39,369 bases of DNA from a bacterium (GTDB lineage: Bacteria; Actinomycetota; Acidimicrobiia; Spongiisociales; ZC4RG35). A program made the position numbers and the translations under genes. The stretch is from contig JAHEJW010000012.1 of NCBI GenBank assembly GCA_024638655.1, forward strand, positions 36,756-76,124, written 5' to 3'. Within the stretch, counting starts at the first letter, position 1; each line of letters begins with the position of its first letter. Under the pieces are notes generated by a model. It ran no database searches. It was not told the origin of the DNA and worked only from the letters and a program-made list of their open reading frames with translations. Below, piece after piece: positions 1 through 8,673 of this stretch.

Positions 1-429
1 GTGGCGGTCCTGGCTTTGGGCGCAGGTGCCGTTGCTGGAGCGTTCGTCAGCGGCGCGGCTCCCGATCCAGGCCTACCCGCTGTCGGGCCCGTCCTTCTTC
101 TGCTCGGCGTCGTGTACGCAGGGTTCGCTCGCCGACGGGTTGCACGTGTGGCTTCGATGTGTGACACCGGCGAATCGAGGATCAGCGCTGCACGGATATC
201 CCGAGCCCGGACAGCAGCCATGCTCGCCGTGGTCGGAGGAGCCATGGTCTCCCCCGACCTGATTGTTGCCTTGAGCCCTGCGCTCGCCCCGATCCTGGCT
301 CTGACGGCTCCATCACATCGGACCAAATCGGTCGATCGGGTTCCCTCTACCCGATCGGTCGACGAGGCTGGGCCCGAATTCGTGGCACAGCACCCCCTTG
401 GTGCGGGCACCATCCCGCCCGTTCGGTGA
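1..429 (+). CDS. Putative membrane protein, probably 5'-truncated by the window edge
   Basis: The frame is open from the first base to a TGA at 427-429. A GTG sits at base 1, but no upstream sequence is visible, so this is most likely the C-terminal part of a longer gene. Two hydrophobic stretches can be seen, at about residues 1-20 plus 26-43 and again at 73-103. They are separated by a basic loop (FARRRVARV) and followed by a polar tail of about 40 residues. I recognise no family. It converges on the epimerase gene, whose stop lies 21 bases downstream. Only the membrane character is supported; function is unknown. Confidence 0.45.
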   Translation: MAVLALGAGAVAGAFVSGAAPDPGLPAVGPVLLLLGVVYAGFARRRVARVASMCDTGESRISAARISRARTAAMLAVVGGAMVSPDLIVALSPALAPILALTAPSHRTKSVDRVPSTRSVDEAGPEFVAQHPLGAGTIPPVR

Positions 430-449
430 TTTCTACGCGTTTGGCGGAC

Positions 450-1433
450 TCAATCTCGGCGATGATCCAACAGCGGGTGACGCCACCTGTAGTGGACATA
501 CCCGTCGAGCGCAGCGGGTATGCCTTCGTAGATGCTCGGATAGATCGGATCAGCTCCGATCTCATCCCAAACCAGGCCAGCTTGAACTGGGACATTCAGA
601 TTGAATCCCACAACGGTGTCCTTGGTGTAGAGGGTCGGCCGGGAGCCTCGAGAAAGAATCGGTTCCAGCACGCTGGCGCCGACACTGCTGAGGCTGCGGG
701 GAAGCGCCACGAGCTTGAAATAGGGGTAGAGCGATCTGAGGACCTCGAAGTACTCGGCCCAACTGACGCTGGAATCATCTGTTACAGGGCTCGCACCGGA
801 CCAGCGCTTCTCCGCCACTTCGGACATGAGTCTCGCGGCGTCACTCACATGTAGGTGCCCGCATCGATTGGACAGCTGGCCGGGAAAGACTGCGAGCCCG
901 CTCCGAACCTGGCGAAACAAGATCGATTGCGGCCCGTAGACATGAGGAAGTCGCAGCGACGCCACCGACATCCCGAGTGCGTCCCCGATCGCATGGACTC
1001 CCATCTCTGCTTCGAGTTTGGCTCGCCCATAGCCCATCCGAGGGGCTGGGGCGGTATCAAGATCGATATCTTGTGTCTGATCTCCATATACGAAGAGGCT
1101 GCTAGCGAAGACGAACTGCTCGACGCCGGCCACTGCTGCCGCCTGCGCCAACTCCAACGTTCCATCGACGATGGTTGGTTTCAGCCTGCGGTAGGACTCG
1201 AAGCTGGCTCTACCCCCCAGGTGAATCACTGTGTCGATGCCGTCGACGACCCGCTCCAAAGTCGCCGGTAGGGTGAGATCTCCCTGCAAGGGCTCGATGT
1301 CGAAAGAGTTGAGCAAGGCGGCACGGTGGGGTCGCCGGATGAGAACTCTTGGCCGCACGCCCTTACGGGCCAATTCTCTGACAACTTCCATACCGATGAA
1401 GCCGGTGGCTCCTGTTACGAGGACTCTCTTCAA
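450..1433 (-). CDS. NAD(P)-dependent epimerase/dehydratase (extended SDR)
   Basis: An extended short-chain dehydrogenase of 327 aa, probably acting on a nucleotide sugar or a related carbonyl or hydroxyl substrate. The N-terminal Rossmann motif GATGFIG is at residues 8-14. The active-site strand FASSLFVYG is at about 109-117, with Ser111/112, and the catalytic YGRAK is at 135-139. The frame is open 38 codons further upstream, but that stretch is not Rossmann-like. A TTG at 1433 places the motif directly at the N-terminus and follows a strong GGGAGAGGG ribosome-binding site, so I chose it. The gene is divergent from the SRPBCC gene. Substrate is unknown; the fold assignment is firm. Confidence 0.88.
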   Translation of the reverse strand: MKRVLVTGATGFIGMEVVRELARKGVRPRVLIRRPHRAALLNSFDIEPLQGDLTLPATLERVVDGIDTVIHLGGRASFESYRRLKPTIVDGTLELAQAAAVAGVEQFVFASSLFVYGDQTQDIDLDTAPAPRMGYGRAKLEAEMGVHAIGDALGMSVASLRLPHVYGPQSILFRQVRSGLAVFPGQLSNRCGHLHVSDAARLMSEVAEKRWSGASPVTDDSSVSWAEYFEVLRSLYPYFKLVALPRSLSSVGASVLEPILSRGSRPTLYTKDTVVGFNLNVPVQAGLVWDEIGADPIYPSIYEGIPAALDGYVHYRWRHPLLDHRRD

Positions 1434-1439
1434 TTTGGA

Positions 1440-1448
1440 CCCTCTCCC
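1440..1448 (-). promoter_or_regulatory. Ribosome-binding site that fixes a TTG start
   Basis: On the minus strand GGGAGAGGG lies 6 nt upstream of the TTG at 1433-1431. The fit, together with the Rossmann motif directly after it, decides the start of the epimerase gene over the longer frame. Confidence 0.7.
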
Positions 1449-1600
1449 ATAGTGGGTGGACGCGCCGTGGGGCGAAACACCGGCTGCACCCCTTTGCTGC
1501 GAAAGGTTGTTCGTTATGGAGCGAATGAGCGGATGACCTCCCGACACACGTGGCGGGTTTCGTGTTGCCCCCCGTCAGACCCTCGTCGGTGGTGTAATGG

Positions 1601-1987
1601 ATGAGAGTGATTTCTGTCTCACGAGGCATCCGATCCTCTGGCGACGTGGTGTGGCGGCTGATCACGGAGTTTGCACAATGGCCGAGCTGGGGGCCGACCG
1701 TTGCGGCGGTCAAAAGCGAAGCCAAGACGGTAGCCAGCGGGGTGAGAGGCACCGTCGTGACACCGTTCGGGCTGGCGATTCCGTTTGTGATCACTGATGT
1801 TGACCCGGGTGTCAGCTGGTCGTGGCGAGTCGCAGGAGTGAATGCCACAGGGCATCGCGTCGAGGCGACCGGTGACGAGACATGCCGGCTCGTATTCACC
1901 GTGCCATGGCCGTTTGCGCCTTACGTCGTCGTCTTAATCATCGGGATACGGCGGGTGAAGCGTCTCGCTGAGTCCCAAGTCGGCTAG
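1601..1987 (+). CDS. SRPBCC-family (polyketide cyclase/START-like) protein
   Basis: A 128-aa protein with the pattern of the SRPBCC/polyketide cyclase-dehydrase superfamily. It starts with VISVSRGIRSSGDVVWRLIT, followed by FAQWPSWGPTVAAV, which corresponds to the usual segment where helix 1 meets the W-P-W loop. The middle has alternating beta strands (GTVVTPFGLAIPFVITDV, VSWSWRV), and a C-terminal helix should close the hydrophobic cavity. Members bind or transform hydrophobic ligands, and the ligand cannot be read from sequence. An overlapping ATG four bases earlier is in another frame and gives no recognisable protein. The gene stands alone and is divergent from the epimerase. Confidence 0.75.
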   Translation: MRVISVSRGIRSSGDVVWRLITEFAQWPSWGPTVAAVKSEAKTVASGVRGTVVTPFGLAIPFVITDVDPGVSWSWRVAGVNATGHRVEATGDETCRLVFTVPWPFAPYVVVLIIGIRRVKRLAESQVG

Positions 1988-2069
1988 TCGCCACCTTTTC
2001 TCTTCTCACCTGTCTGATTTCGTATAGCCTTCCCCAACGGGATCGGGCTGGGTCTGGAGAGGAGAGAGC

Positions 2070-2348
2070 ATGGCCTCCTTCGATGCGAGACTCAGGTTGG
2101 TCGGTCAGTCCGGTCTTCCCTTGGGTGTGGAAATCGACGTCACCGGCGAAAGGCTGGTCGTTATGACGGGACCACAACTGCTTGCGGACTGGTCCCTCGA
2201 CGAGATCAAGATCTCGGCGCTTGCCGATGGGCTCCACGTCGAAGCCGAGGGAGAGGAAATAGTGCTCAACGTGCCCGACGAGAGAAGGTTCATCGTTGAG
2301 CTCCGTCAGGTCGGCATGTGGCCGAGCGACGGACCTGACGCTGCCTAG
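2070..2348 (+). CDS. Conserved-looking small protein of unknown function
   Basis: A 92-aa protein whose ATG is preceded by a purine-rich GGAGAGGAGAGAG ribosome-binding site, the best indication that it is expressed. The sequence is rich in beta-strand patterns (DARLRLVGQ, GVEIDVTGERLVVMTG, EIVLNV), with a central DWSLDEIKISALADGLHVEAEG. This suggests a small beta-barrel, possibly PH-like, domain. No signal peptide or membrane segment is visible. The next small gene begins 50 bases downstream in the same direction, so the two may be co-transcribed. I do not recognise the family. Confidence 0.6.
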   Translation: MASFDARLRLVGQSGLPLGVEIDVTGERLVVMTGPQLLADWSLDEIKISALADGLHVEAEGEEIVLNVPDERRFIVELRQVGMWPSDGPDAA

Positions 2349-2398
2349 ATGGTCCTGTGAGGCACAGGGAGCCGTTCGTTTTGGATAGGTTTGCGGGT

Positions 2399-2665
2399 AT
2401 GTCGGACACATTTCATGAACTGGTCGGCCATCTCATCGATACCGCCCGCGCTCACCACGAGGCAACCGGAGGAGTGAACCCTGAGTGGGCGCAGTGGTAC
2501 GCCGAGAGGCTGCTCGAACACGTAAGAGACCTGGTGGACGAGGAGATGACAGTCGATGACCTGGCGGCCTGGCTGGAGGACGCCGATCGACGGTATCAAG
2601 AGGAGTCTCCCGAGATCTCCTGGCCAAAGGCCTACGCCGGCTGGCTACAGGAGCGCAGCAGCTGA
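2399..2665 (+). CDS. Small helical acidic protein of unknown function
   Basis: An 88-aa, mainly helical, acidic protein (MSDTFHELVGHLIDTARAHH ...). It has a tryptophan-rich middle (NPEWAQWYAERLLEHV) and a second helix with DDLAAWLEDADRRYQEE. The frame extends to a GTG at 2357, but the ATG at 2399 removes a basic, uncharacteristic leader and was chosen. The shape suggests a small adaptor or regulator, but I cannot assign it. The gene ends 15 bases before the convergent stop of the RraA-like gene. Confidence 0.55.
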   Translation: MSDTFHELVGHLIDTARAHHEATGGVNPEWAQWYAERLLEHVRDLVDEEMTVDDLAAWLEDADRRYQEESPEISWPKAYAGWLQERSS

Positions 2666-2680
2666 AGACTCAGTAGGTGC

Positions 2681-3352
2681 TCATCTCGTGTCGAGCGGAC
2701 CGGATTCGGAGCTCTCGTTCTGGATGTCGCCGAGATACCGCTCGTCCTCCTCGGTGACTGCAACGGCCCCCGTGAGCACTTCCCTCACCTGGAGTGCGGG
2801 CATGACGACGGCGCCAGACGAATCGGCGTACACATAGTCCCCGGGCCGCACCCCAACCCCACCAAACACGACCGGTACATTCGCCTGGAATGGCGTGACA
2901 ACGTCGCCACCCCATCGCGTCGCCTCGCCGGCGCAGTAGACCGGGAAGTCGTAACCGGCGAGCTCATCGAAATCTCGAATACGCCCGTCAGCGAGAACGC
3001 CCCCGAGACCGAGATTCTGAGCGCGTGAGAGCTTGGTGCCACCTGCAAGGGACGTCTCCCGGTGCCCGTTGCTGGCCAAGACGAGGACCTTCCCACCCGG
3101 CTCATCTCCCACGGCCTGATAGAAGAGGGAGCCGAAATTGAACTGCGCCGGATCGAGGCCCGCGTTGCATGTCGGGAAGTAGGAGAGCGTCACCGCCTGG
3201 CCGAACAGCACTCGACCCGGGGTCGGCGTGACCAGATCGAGAACGTGGCAACGATGTCTGTGGAGACGTCCCATGGCGTCGACCAGATCAGCCGCCCTGA
3301 CCTGTTCGACCAGACGGCTCAGCGATTCTTCATCCCTTCGCTTGGCATGCAT
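2681..3352 (-). CDS. RraA-family protein (HMG/oxaloacetate aldolase-like)
   Basis: A 223-aa member of the RraA/MenG-like family, which contains 4-hydroxy-4-methyl-2-oxoglutarate aldolases, oxaloacetate decarboxylases and the RNase E regulator RraA. The family signature is intact: GLGGVLADGRIRDFDEL at about 115-131, with the substrate- and metal-binding Arg126-Asp127, and the C-terminal PGDYVYADSSGAVVMP. I take the ATG at 3352, which has GGAG just upstream; a GTG at 3361 is possible. Sequence alone cannot tell aldolase from regulator. The gene is divergent from the prolyl oligopeptidase across about 45 bases. Confidence 0.85.
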   Translation of the reverse strand: MHAKRRDEESLSRLVEQVRAADLVDAMGRLHRHRCHVLDLVTPTPGRVLFGQAVTLSYFPTCNAGLDPAQFNFGSLFYQAVGDEPGGKVLVLASNGHRETSLAGGTKLSRAQNLGLGGVLADGRIRDFDELAGYDFPVYCAGEATRWGGDVVTPFQANVPVVFGGVGVRPGDYVYADSSGAVVMPALQVREVLTGAVAVTEEDERYLGDIQNESSESGPLDTR

Positions 3353-3397
3353 CAACTCCACGCTAACGACGGTCTAGGCGAGAGATAGCCTTCACTT

Positions 3398-5419
3398 ATG
3401 GCCTTCACATATCCCGACGCAAGACGCGCGGATATCGGGGACAGCTATCACGGTGTCGTCGTACCAGACCCATACCGATGGGCCGAGGATCCCGAGGACC
3501 CCGAAACCCGACAGTTCGTCCGAGCCCAGAACGAGCTGACCATCCCCTATCTCGAATCTCTTCCCGAGGTCGGGAAACTCCATCGGCGGATCGCTGAGCT
3601 CTGGGACACACCCCGCTCCGGAGCGCCTCGCAGGCGTGGCGACGTGATGGTGTGGGCCCACAACGACGGTCTCGCAAACCAGCCAACATTCTTGATCTCG
3701 AGAGACGGGTCTGAACCCGAGGTATTGCTCGATCCGAACACATTCTCCGACGACGGGACCGTTGCCGTGACGGCTTGGTCTCTGTCGGATGATGGATCGC
3801 AGATGGCCTACACCAGATCGGAAGCAGGATCCGACCAACAGACCGGCCTTGTCCTGGATACAGCCACAGGAGAGCATCTGGAAGACCGGCTCGAGGAACT
3901 CCGCTTCACCGGGCTCTCCTGGTGGGGAAATGGCTTCTTCTACTCTCGCTTCCCAGGCCTCCAGTCCGGGACAGTCGGTCTATTCAAGGACTGCTCGCTC
4001 TACTACCACCGGCTTGGCACCACACAGGGCGAAGACGAGCTGATCTTCGCCAATCCCGATCGCCCAGAGCTGCTCTACGGCGGTGTCGTCTCAGAGGACA
4101 AGCAGCTCCTGGTACTCATGGAGTATGAAGGCACCTCTCGGGAGAACGGCCTCCTGTTCAGGCGTCTCGACGACACCTCCGAGGAGTTCACCCGAGTGGC
4201 CGAAATTGGCGTGGCCTCATTTCAGTTCCTCGCCCATTACGACGGCTCATTGCTGGTGGAGACCAACGAAGATGCCCCGAACGGACGAATCGTTGCCATT
4301 CCCCTCGAATCCCTCGACGAGAGGAACGAGATAGTCCCGGAGGGCGACACCGCCATCGAGATTGCAGGTGCGGCCGCCGGGCAAGTCGTGGTCGTGGCAC
4401 TCGATGAGGGTTCACATCGGGTGCGGCTCCATGCCCTGGACGGAAGCGCCGGTAGTGAGATCCATCTGCCCGAGCCGGGGACGGTCGCCGAATTGACAGG
4501 CCGTCTCACAGATCCGGTGATCCACATCGGATTTCAGTCCTTTCTATACCCTCCCACCGTCATTCGATGGGAGGAGGGGGAAACGTCCTTCTTCGCAGAG
4601 TCACCTCCTCCCCTGGACCCCGGCCACTTCGTGGTCGAGAGACTCCACGCCGAATCGACAGACGGAGCGAGAGTGGGGATGTTTCTGGTGCGGCACAAGG
4701 ACCAGGCCACACCAGCACCAACGGAGCTCTACGGCTACGGAGGGTTCAACATCAACTTGACCCCGATGTACAGCCCGGCACGTCTCGCCTGGCTGGAATC
4801 CGGAGGGGTCGTGGTGAGCGCCAACCTCAGGGGGGGTTCGGAGCACGGTGAGGAGTGGCACAGGCAAGGGATGCTCGGCAACAAGCAGCAGGTTTTCGAC
4901 GACTTCATAGCGTGTGCAGAGCACCTGATCGATAGCGGGATCACCACTACGAGTCAGTTGGGGATCAGAGGCGGATCCAACGGTGGCCTACTGGTCACGT
5001 CAGTGATGTTGCAGCGCCCGGATTTACTCGGTGCCGTCGTGTCTCAGGTCCCAGTGACGGACATGTATCGATATCAACACTTCAGTGCCGGACGATTTTG
5101 GACCGTCGAGTACGGCGATGCAGTCGAAGACCCGGAGGCATTTCGGTGGCTGTCCCGGTACTCACCTCTGCACAACATCAGACCCGGAGTCGAGTACCCG
5201 CCTCTTCTTGTGCTCACCGCTGAGACCGACGATCGCGTGGTCCCAATGCACGCACACAAGTTCATCGCCGAGTTGCAGCACGCCGCCGGAGGCACCTCTC
5301 GCAGTCCCATCCTGGAGAGGGTCGAGACCCGAGCTGGTCACGGTTTGGGCAAGCCGACATCGAAGTTGATCGACGAGGCAGCCGACATCTTCGGGTTCCT
5401 GCTCCATCATCTGAGCTGA
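3398..5419 (+). CDS. Prolyl oligopeptidase family serine peptidase (S9A)
   Basis: A 673-aa peptidase with the two-domain S9A layout. Residues 1 to about 400 form a beta-propeller gate (DPYRWAEDP near the start is typical), and about 420-673 the alpha/beta hydrolase. The catalytic triad is complete: Ser527 in GGSNGG, Asp611/612 in TDDRVVP and His648 in AGHGLGKPT. The length fits bacterial prolyl endopeptidases of about 680-700 aa that cleave short proline-containing peptides. No signal peptide is seen, so cytoplasmic action is likely. It converges with the LCP gene, 32 bases away. Confidence 0.93.
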   Translation: MAFTYPDARRADIGDSYHGVVVPDPYRWAEDPEDPETRQFVRAQNELTIPYLESLPEVGKLHRRIAELWDTPRSGAPRRRGDVMVWAHNDGLANQPTFLISRDGSEPEVLLDPNTFSDDGTVAVTAWSLSDDGSQMAYTRSEAGSDQQTGLVLDTATGEHLEDRLEELRFTGLSWWGNGFFYSRFPGLQSGTVGLFKDCSLYYHRLGTTQGEDELIFANPDRPELLYGGVVSEDKQLLVLMEYEGTSRENGLLFRRLDDTSEEFTRVAEIGVASFQFLAHYDGSLLVETNEDAPNGRIVAIPLESLDERNEIVPEGDTAIEIAGAAAGQVVVVALDEGSHRVRLHALDGSAGSEIHLPEPGTVAELTGRLTDPVIHIGFQSFLYPPTVIRWEEGETSFFAESPPPLDPGHFVVERLHAESTDGARVGMFLVRHKDQATPAPTELYGYGGFNINLTPMYSPARLAWLESGGVVVSANLRGGSEHGEEWHRQGMLGNKQQVFDDFIACAEHLIDSGITTTSQLGIRGGSNGGLLVTSVMLQRPDLLGAVVSQVPVTDMYRYQHFSAGRFWTVEYGDAVEDPEAFRWLSRYSPLHNIRPGVEYPPLLVLTAETDDRVVPMHAHKFIAELQHAAGGTSRSPILERVETRAGHGLGKPTSKLIDEAADIFGFLLHHLS

Positions 5420-5451
5420 GACCCGGAGTGTCCCTCTCACGGTCGTACATC

Positions 5452-6900
5452 TCAGTCGAATGACTGATCGCAGGTCGCTTCGAAGTCTTCGCCGTCTTGG
5501 GTCTCGAGGTGAAAGGTCGGATCGGCCATGAGCAAGTGCGCATCGGACCGGAGTCGGTCGAGATCGTAGAGCTGGTAGCCGGCGTGGCCGCCGGCTCCGT
5601 AGTTGTATCGCGTGATCCGCAGCGTCGCCATGCGATCTGTCGAGACTCGAGACAACAGGTCGACGAAGTCGGCCAGCCGCTCGATCGGGACGTCCGTTTC
5701 GACGTGGGCCTTGAGCGCAGCAGCCAGGTCGCCGTAACCGCGGAGCAAATCAAGCGGGCTCGTCTGCGCCACGAGTGCACCGACGACACATCTCTGCCGA
5801 TGCATGCGGGCAAAGTCCCCGGAGTGTCGCCGGATTCGTGCGTAGGCGAGAGCGTTGTGCCCGTCGAGGTGTTGAGAGCCTTCCTCGAAGACGATGTATT
5901 CAGTACCTCCGTCCTCGTGGGGGTACTGCTCGTCGACGATGCGCTTGGGCACGTCGATGGTCACGCCGCCGAGAGCGTCCACAATGCCGATGAACCCGGA
6001 GAGATCGACCTTGGCGTAGTAGTGGACGTCGACGTCGAAAGTGAGACCGACAGCTGCCTTGAGGGCGTTCACAGGCGGCTCCTGAGGTCCGGGGAATGCG
6101 TCGGGGTACCACTCGCCGTTAGCCCAGAGGTGAGTGATGATGTCCGGGAAACAGTCGCACTCCCACAACCCCATCCCGTCGGGAAGTGGTGCCTCGGTCA
6201 GGTTACGGGGCACGGAGAACATGGCGACATCGCCACTCCGCGGCTCAATGCTGACGAGGATGATCGTGTCGGTGCGTGTGCCAACGCGGCCGACGCCGGC
6301 ATCGCTTCCCAGGAGCATCACATTGAGACGTTCGAAGCCGTCCCAGATTCGTGTTTGGGGAATTGAGGTATTTGATATCTGAGAGACCTCGGTGGTCGTG
6401 GCCACAGGGTCATTCACACCAGTGTCAGGCGGAGCCTTTTCTGAGGCGGTGCTGGTGGTGTAGGTAGGTGCGCCGACTGGCTCCTCGGAGGCGAAGACCG
6501 ATTCGATCAGGTCGCCCTGCATGAACGTCAGTCCCCCGATGAAGGCGTGCGGCAGCACAACGATGGCTGATGCCGCGATCAGCGCTAGGCGATCGCTGGG
6601 CCCTCTTCGATCTTGGGAGACGTAAGAGTCCACGGTCACCACACCCCGGTAGAGGAGTGCAACTACGTTCAGCACACTGATGGCGATGAGTGCAGCAGGG
6701 GTGACCCAGGCCTCCAGCAACCGAGACGGATGCCAGATGACTGCGATCAGGAGTGCGGCCAAGAAGGCTGCATCGACCAGCAGCAGCGTCGAGCCCATGA
6801 CGCGCCGACCGATCATTAGGTGACCGAGGCCCGGGATCAATGACGATGCGATTGCAGCCCAACCGCTCTTGGACGCCTCTCTCGGTGTGCGGATCGCCAA
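5452..6900 (-). CDS. LytR-CpsA-Psr (LCP) family cell-wall glycopolymer ligase
   Basis: A 482-aa membrane-anchored LCP protein. Members transfer undecaprenyl-phosphate-linked polymers onto peptidoglycan outside the membrane. The N-terminal 130 residues hold about three to four membrane segments (36-56, 66-88, 104-126), preceded by SSLIPGLGHLMIGRR, a TM2/SIPGLGQ-like start. A Thr/Ser linker follows at 145-180. The LCP domain (about 190-410) shows LLGSDAG, RTDT with Asp211, SVPRN with Arg232 and YARIRRHSGDFARMHRQR at 353-370, all pyrophosphate-lipid-binding landmarks. The start is TTG at 6900; AGGAGG lies only 2 nt from it, which is unusually close, so a slightly later start is possible. Confidence 0.9.
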   Translation of the reverse strand: MAIRTPREASKSGWAAIASSLIPGLGHLMIGRRVMGSTLLLVDAAFLAALLIAVIWHPSRLLEAWVTPAALIAISVLNVVALLYRGVVTVDSYVSQDRRGPSDRLALIAASAIVVLPHAFIGGLTFMQGDLIESVFASEEPVGAPTYTTSTASEKAPPDTGVNDPVATTTEVSQISNTSIPQTRIWDGFERLNVMLLGSDAGVGRVGTRTDTIILVSIEPRSGDVAMFSVPRNLTEAPLPDGMGLWECDCFPDIITHLWANGEWYPDAFPGPQEPPVNALKAAVGLTFDVDVHYYAKVDLSGFIGIVDALGGVTIDVPKRIVDEQYPHEDGGTEYIVFEEGSQHLDGHNALAYARIRRHSGDFARMHRQRCVVGALVAQTSPLDLLRGYGDLAAALKAHVETDVPIERLADFVDLLSRVSTDRMATLRITRYNYGAGGHAGYQLYDLDRLRSDAHLLMADPTFHLETQDGEDFEATCDQSFD

Positions 6901-7027
6901 CTCCTCCTTGTCTTTCGAGTCCCATTATCCGCCTCGTATCCGATGGGGAGCACTATTCGGCGACGGAGAAGGCAATCGGCAGGCAAATGGGACAGGTGAA
7001 CCAAGCCAACATCGAAGGGCGATTCTG

Positions 7028-7423
7028 TCAGAGCACAGAACGCTTCAACCGGGGCGGCATCGGCTCGGGTCTCGACCGGATGAAGATCCAGTGCCCGGCG
7101 ACAGCCCCGAGACCTGATCCCAGCAGGATCGCAAGTACCACGAGCCAACCTGCCTCGGGTAATCGGAACACGGCGAAGAGGATGCCGGGGACTGCCCCTA
7201 GAACGGCACCCAACACAGCCGGTCTCTCAGCCACGATCTCCGGCCCGACCCAGCCGAAGAGGGGGCCGGCGAACATCCCGATGAGGATCAGCCAGATGGC
7301 CACAAAACCGAGGTTCCAGGCCCATTCGCCACCTAGCACCAAGCCAACCACGCCCAGTGCGAGGCCCGGGACCAACCCGAGGATCAAGCCCAAGAGATCG
7401 CTCTGCATGCTCGTATCGCCCAT
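7028..7423 (-). CDS. Small polytopic membrane protein of unknown function
   Basis: A 131-aa, very hydrophobic protein with about four predicted transmembrane segments (residues 9-30, 36-55, 67-86, 90-112) and a positively charged C-terminus (RSRPEPMPPRLKRS). Glycines recur in GxxxG-like steps (GLILGLVPGLALGVVGLVLG). The ATG at 7423 has GGGAGG six nt upstream. The gene lies 127 bases ahead of the LCP gene on the same strand and might share its transcript. I do not recognise a family. Confidence 0.6.
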   Translation of the reverse strand: MGDTSMQSDLLGLILGLVPGLALGVVGLVLGGEWAWNLGFVAIWLILIGMFAGPLFGWVGPEIVAERPAVLGAVLGAVPGILFAVFRLPEAGWLVVLAILLGSGLGAVAGHWIFIRSRPEPMPPRLKRSVL

Positions 7424-7738
7424 CGCACGCCTCCCGAAACGTTCTCACCGTTGGAGCGAACCGGACTTCTGAGAGAGATACAAGAGGACAAGGTCACAAC
7501 TGGGACCGAGCTGGCGCCAATCAAGATCGGGGTGGTGGTTGTGGCCCGTGTGAGGCCCGTCGGATCGGCCACTGATGCCCGGTAGCAGATGACATCTCCT
7601 TAGCCTTATCGCCGTCACATAACCGGCCTGCGTCTCAGCGAGCCGGCGGCTGACCACCTTCCCCCACAGGACTCAGTTCATGTTCCGCCAATTCGACCAA
7701 GCAACGACGCCGCCCACGTCAGACGGACGCGTCCACCA
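7424..7738. other. Intergenic region without a recognised gene
   Basis: This 315-base gap lies between two divergent genes and should contain both promoters. I found no convincing -35/-10 pair, riboswitch core or coding frame. The only structure is a weak inverted repeat, CCGGC/GCCGG, at 7623-7646. I specifically looked for a c-di-AMP (ydaO) riboswitch, which often precedes cell-wall hydrolases in actinobacteria, and did not see its core. Confidence 0.5.
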
Positions 7739-8128
7739 ATGAGTCTGGTTCTATCGCTCTGCCTCGTCGTGCCTGGCGTGTGCGACGTTCCCGAGCTCGA
7801 CGACTATCTGGACGCAGTGGCCGTACATCACGCCGCAGGCCCGGTCGAGCGATGGCGGCCGCTGGTGTCTTTGTACTTCCCCGAGGACCAGGTCGACCGA
7901 GCCCTCTGCATCATCGGCCATGAGTCGAGCGGAGATCCGGAGGCGGACAACCCGACATCATCGGCGCGCGGGCTTTTTCAAGTCCTTGGTTCCCTCTGGG
8001 CACCTCACTACGGAATCGCTCGCACCGACCTGTACGACCCCGTGATCAACACCCGCATCGCCTTGGACATCTGGGAGAACTACGGCTGGGGGGCATGGTC
8101 GCCCTACCAGCGCGGCGCTTGCCGCTGA
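7739..8128 (+). CDS. Lytic transglycosylase-like (lysozyme-fold) protein
   Basis: A 129-aa protein with a minimal lysozyme-like SLT fold. The catalytic Glu62 lies in IIGHESSGDPEADN, followed by SSARGLFQVLGS, matching the E-S-x-G-x-P / A-x-G-L-x-Q motifs of transglycosylases and resuscitation-factor-like enzymes. It ends with LDIWENYGWGAWSPY, also typical. The N-terminus (MSLVLSLCLVVPGVC) may be a very short signal peptide, so an extracellular role on peptidoglycan is inferred. The protein is short for the family and has no extra cell-wall-binding domain. No good ribosome-binding site precedes the ATG. Confidence 0.78.
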   Translation: MSLVLSLCLVVPGVCDVPELDDYLDAVAVHHAAGPVERWRPLVSLYFPEDQVDRALCIIGHESSGDPEADNPTSSARGLFQVLGSLWAPHYGIARTDLYDPVINTRIALDIWENYGWGAWSPYQRGACR

Positions 8129-8152
8129 AGCCAGAAGGCCATCTACGAGGGA

Positions 8153-8170
8153 GTTGGCAGACCCGCCAAC
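8153..8170. terminator. Possible bidirectional terminator hairpin
   Basis: A perfect 6-bp inverted repeat, GTTGGC/GCCAAC with a 6-nt loop, lies between the convergent stops at 8128 and 8188. No T-tract follows on either strand, so this is a weak call based on position. Confidence 0.3.
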
Positions 8171-8187
8171 GAGCGCTCCAGGGACGT

Positions 8188-8673
8188 TCAGATCGGCCTG
8201 CGGCGTCGCGACGAGACGACACCGGTGTTGAAGCCGGCCAAGTGGAGCTTGCCCGAGAACCGGGCGTGCTCGATCTTGAGACAACGGTCCTGGACAACCT
8301 TGAGCCCAGCGTCCATCGCTCGACTCGCAGCCTCGTCGTGTCGCAGGCCCAGTTGTAGCCAGACGACTTTGGCGCCAACCTCGATTGCCTGATCGACCAC
8401 CTCAGGGATGGCCTCGTGGCGACGGAAGACATCAACGATGTCGGGAACCTCGGGCAGGTCGAACAGAGTCGGGTACGACTTCCGTCCCAGAACCTCGTCG
8501 TATGCAGGATTGACCGGATAGGTTCGAAATGGAGTTCTCACGAGATAGGAAGCGACGAAGTTCGACGATCGGATCGGATTGGCAGAAACCCCCACCAGAG
8601 CTACCGATTCGTGGGCCTGGATTATTTGGAGCCGCTCGAGTGCCGAAGCCTCCGGTGCGCGAGTTGTCGTCAT
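8188..8673 (-). CDS. CoA-binding domain protein (YccU-like)
   Basis: A 161-aa protein of the CoA-binding (CoA_binding_2) Rossmann family. The nucleotide-binding turn ALVGVSANPIRSS is at 25-37, followed by the family landmarks YPVNPAYDEVLG, SYPTLFDLPEVPDIVDVFRR and KVVWLQLGLRHDEAA. Its ATG overlaps the stop of metY in an ATGA arrangement, so the two are translationally coupled. As far as I recall this protein is a common partner of MetY in bacteria, though its exact role is not established. It is the last gene of the riboswitch-led osmC-metY operon. Confidence 0.87.
   Translation of the reverse strand: MTTTRAPEASALERLQIIQAHESVALVGVSANPIRSSNFVASYLVRTPFRTYPVNPAYDEVLGRKSYPTLFDLPEVPDIVDVFRRHEAIPEVVDQAIEVGAKVVWLQLGLRHDEAASRAMDAGLKVVQDRCLKIEHARFSGKLHLAGFNTGVVSSRRRRPI

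Noticed and set aside
333-357. Inverted repeat CGATCGGG/CCCGATCG as a terminator or operator
   Set aside because: It lies inside the open reading frame about 70 bases before the stop and has no U-tract; it may arise from GATC-rich codon use in this genome.
5497-6366. A 289-codon open frame on the plus strand opposite the LCP gene
   Set aside because: It is the antisense shadow of a clearly conserved gene with complete LCP motifs and shows no recognisable domain.
7623-7646. Inverted repeat CCGGC/GCCGG as a riboswitch or terminator before the lysozyme-fold gene
   Set aside because: Only five pairs with a 14-base loop; no ydaO-type core or other known motif surrounds it.
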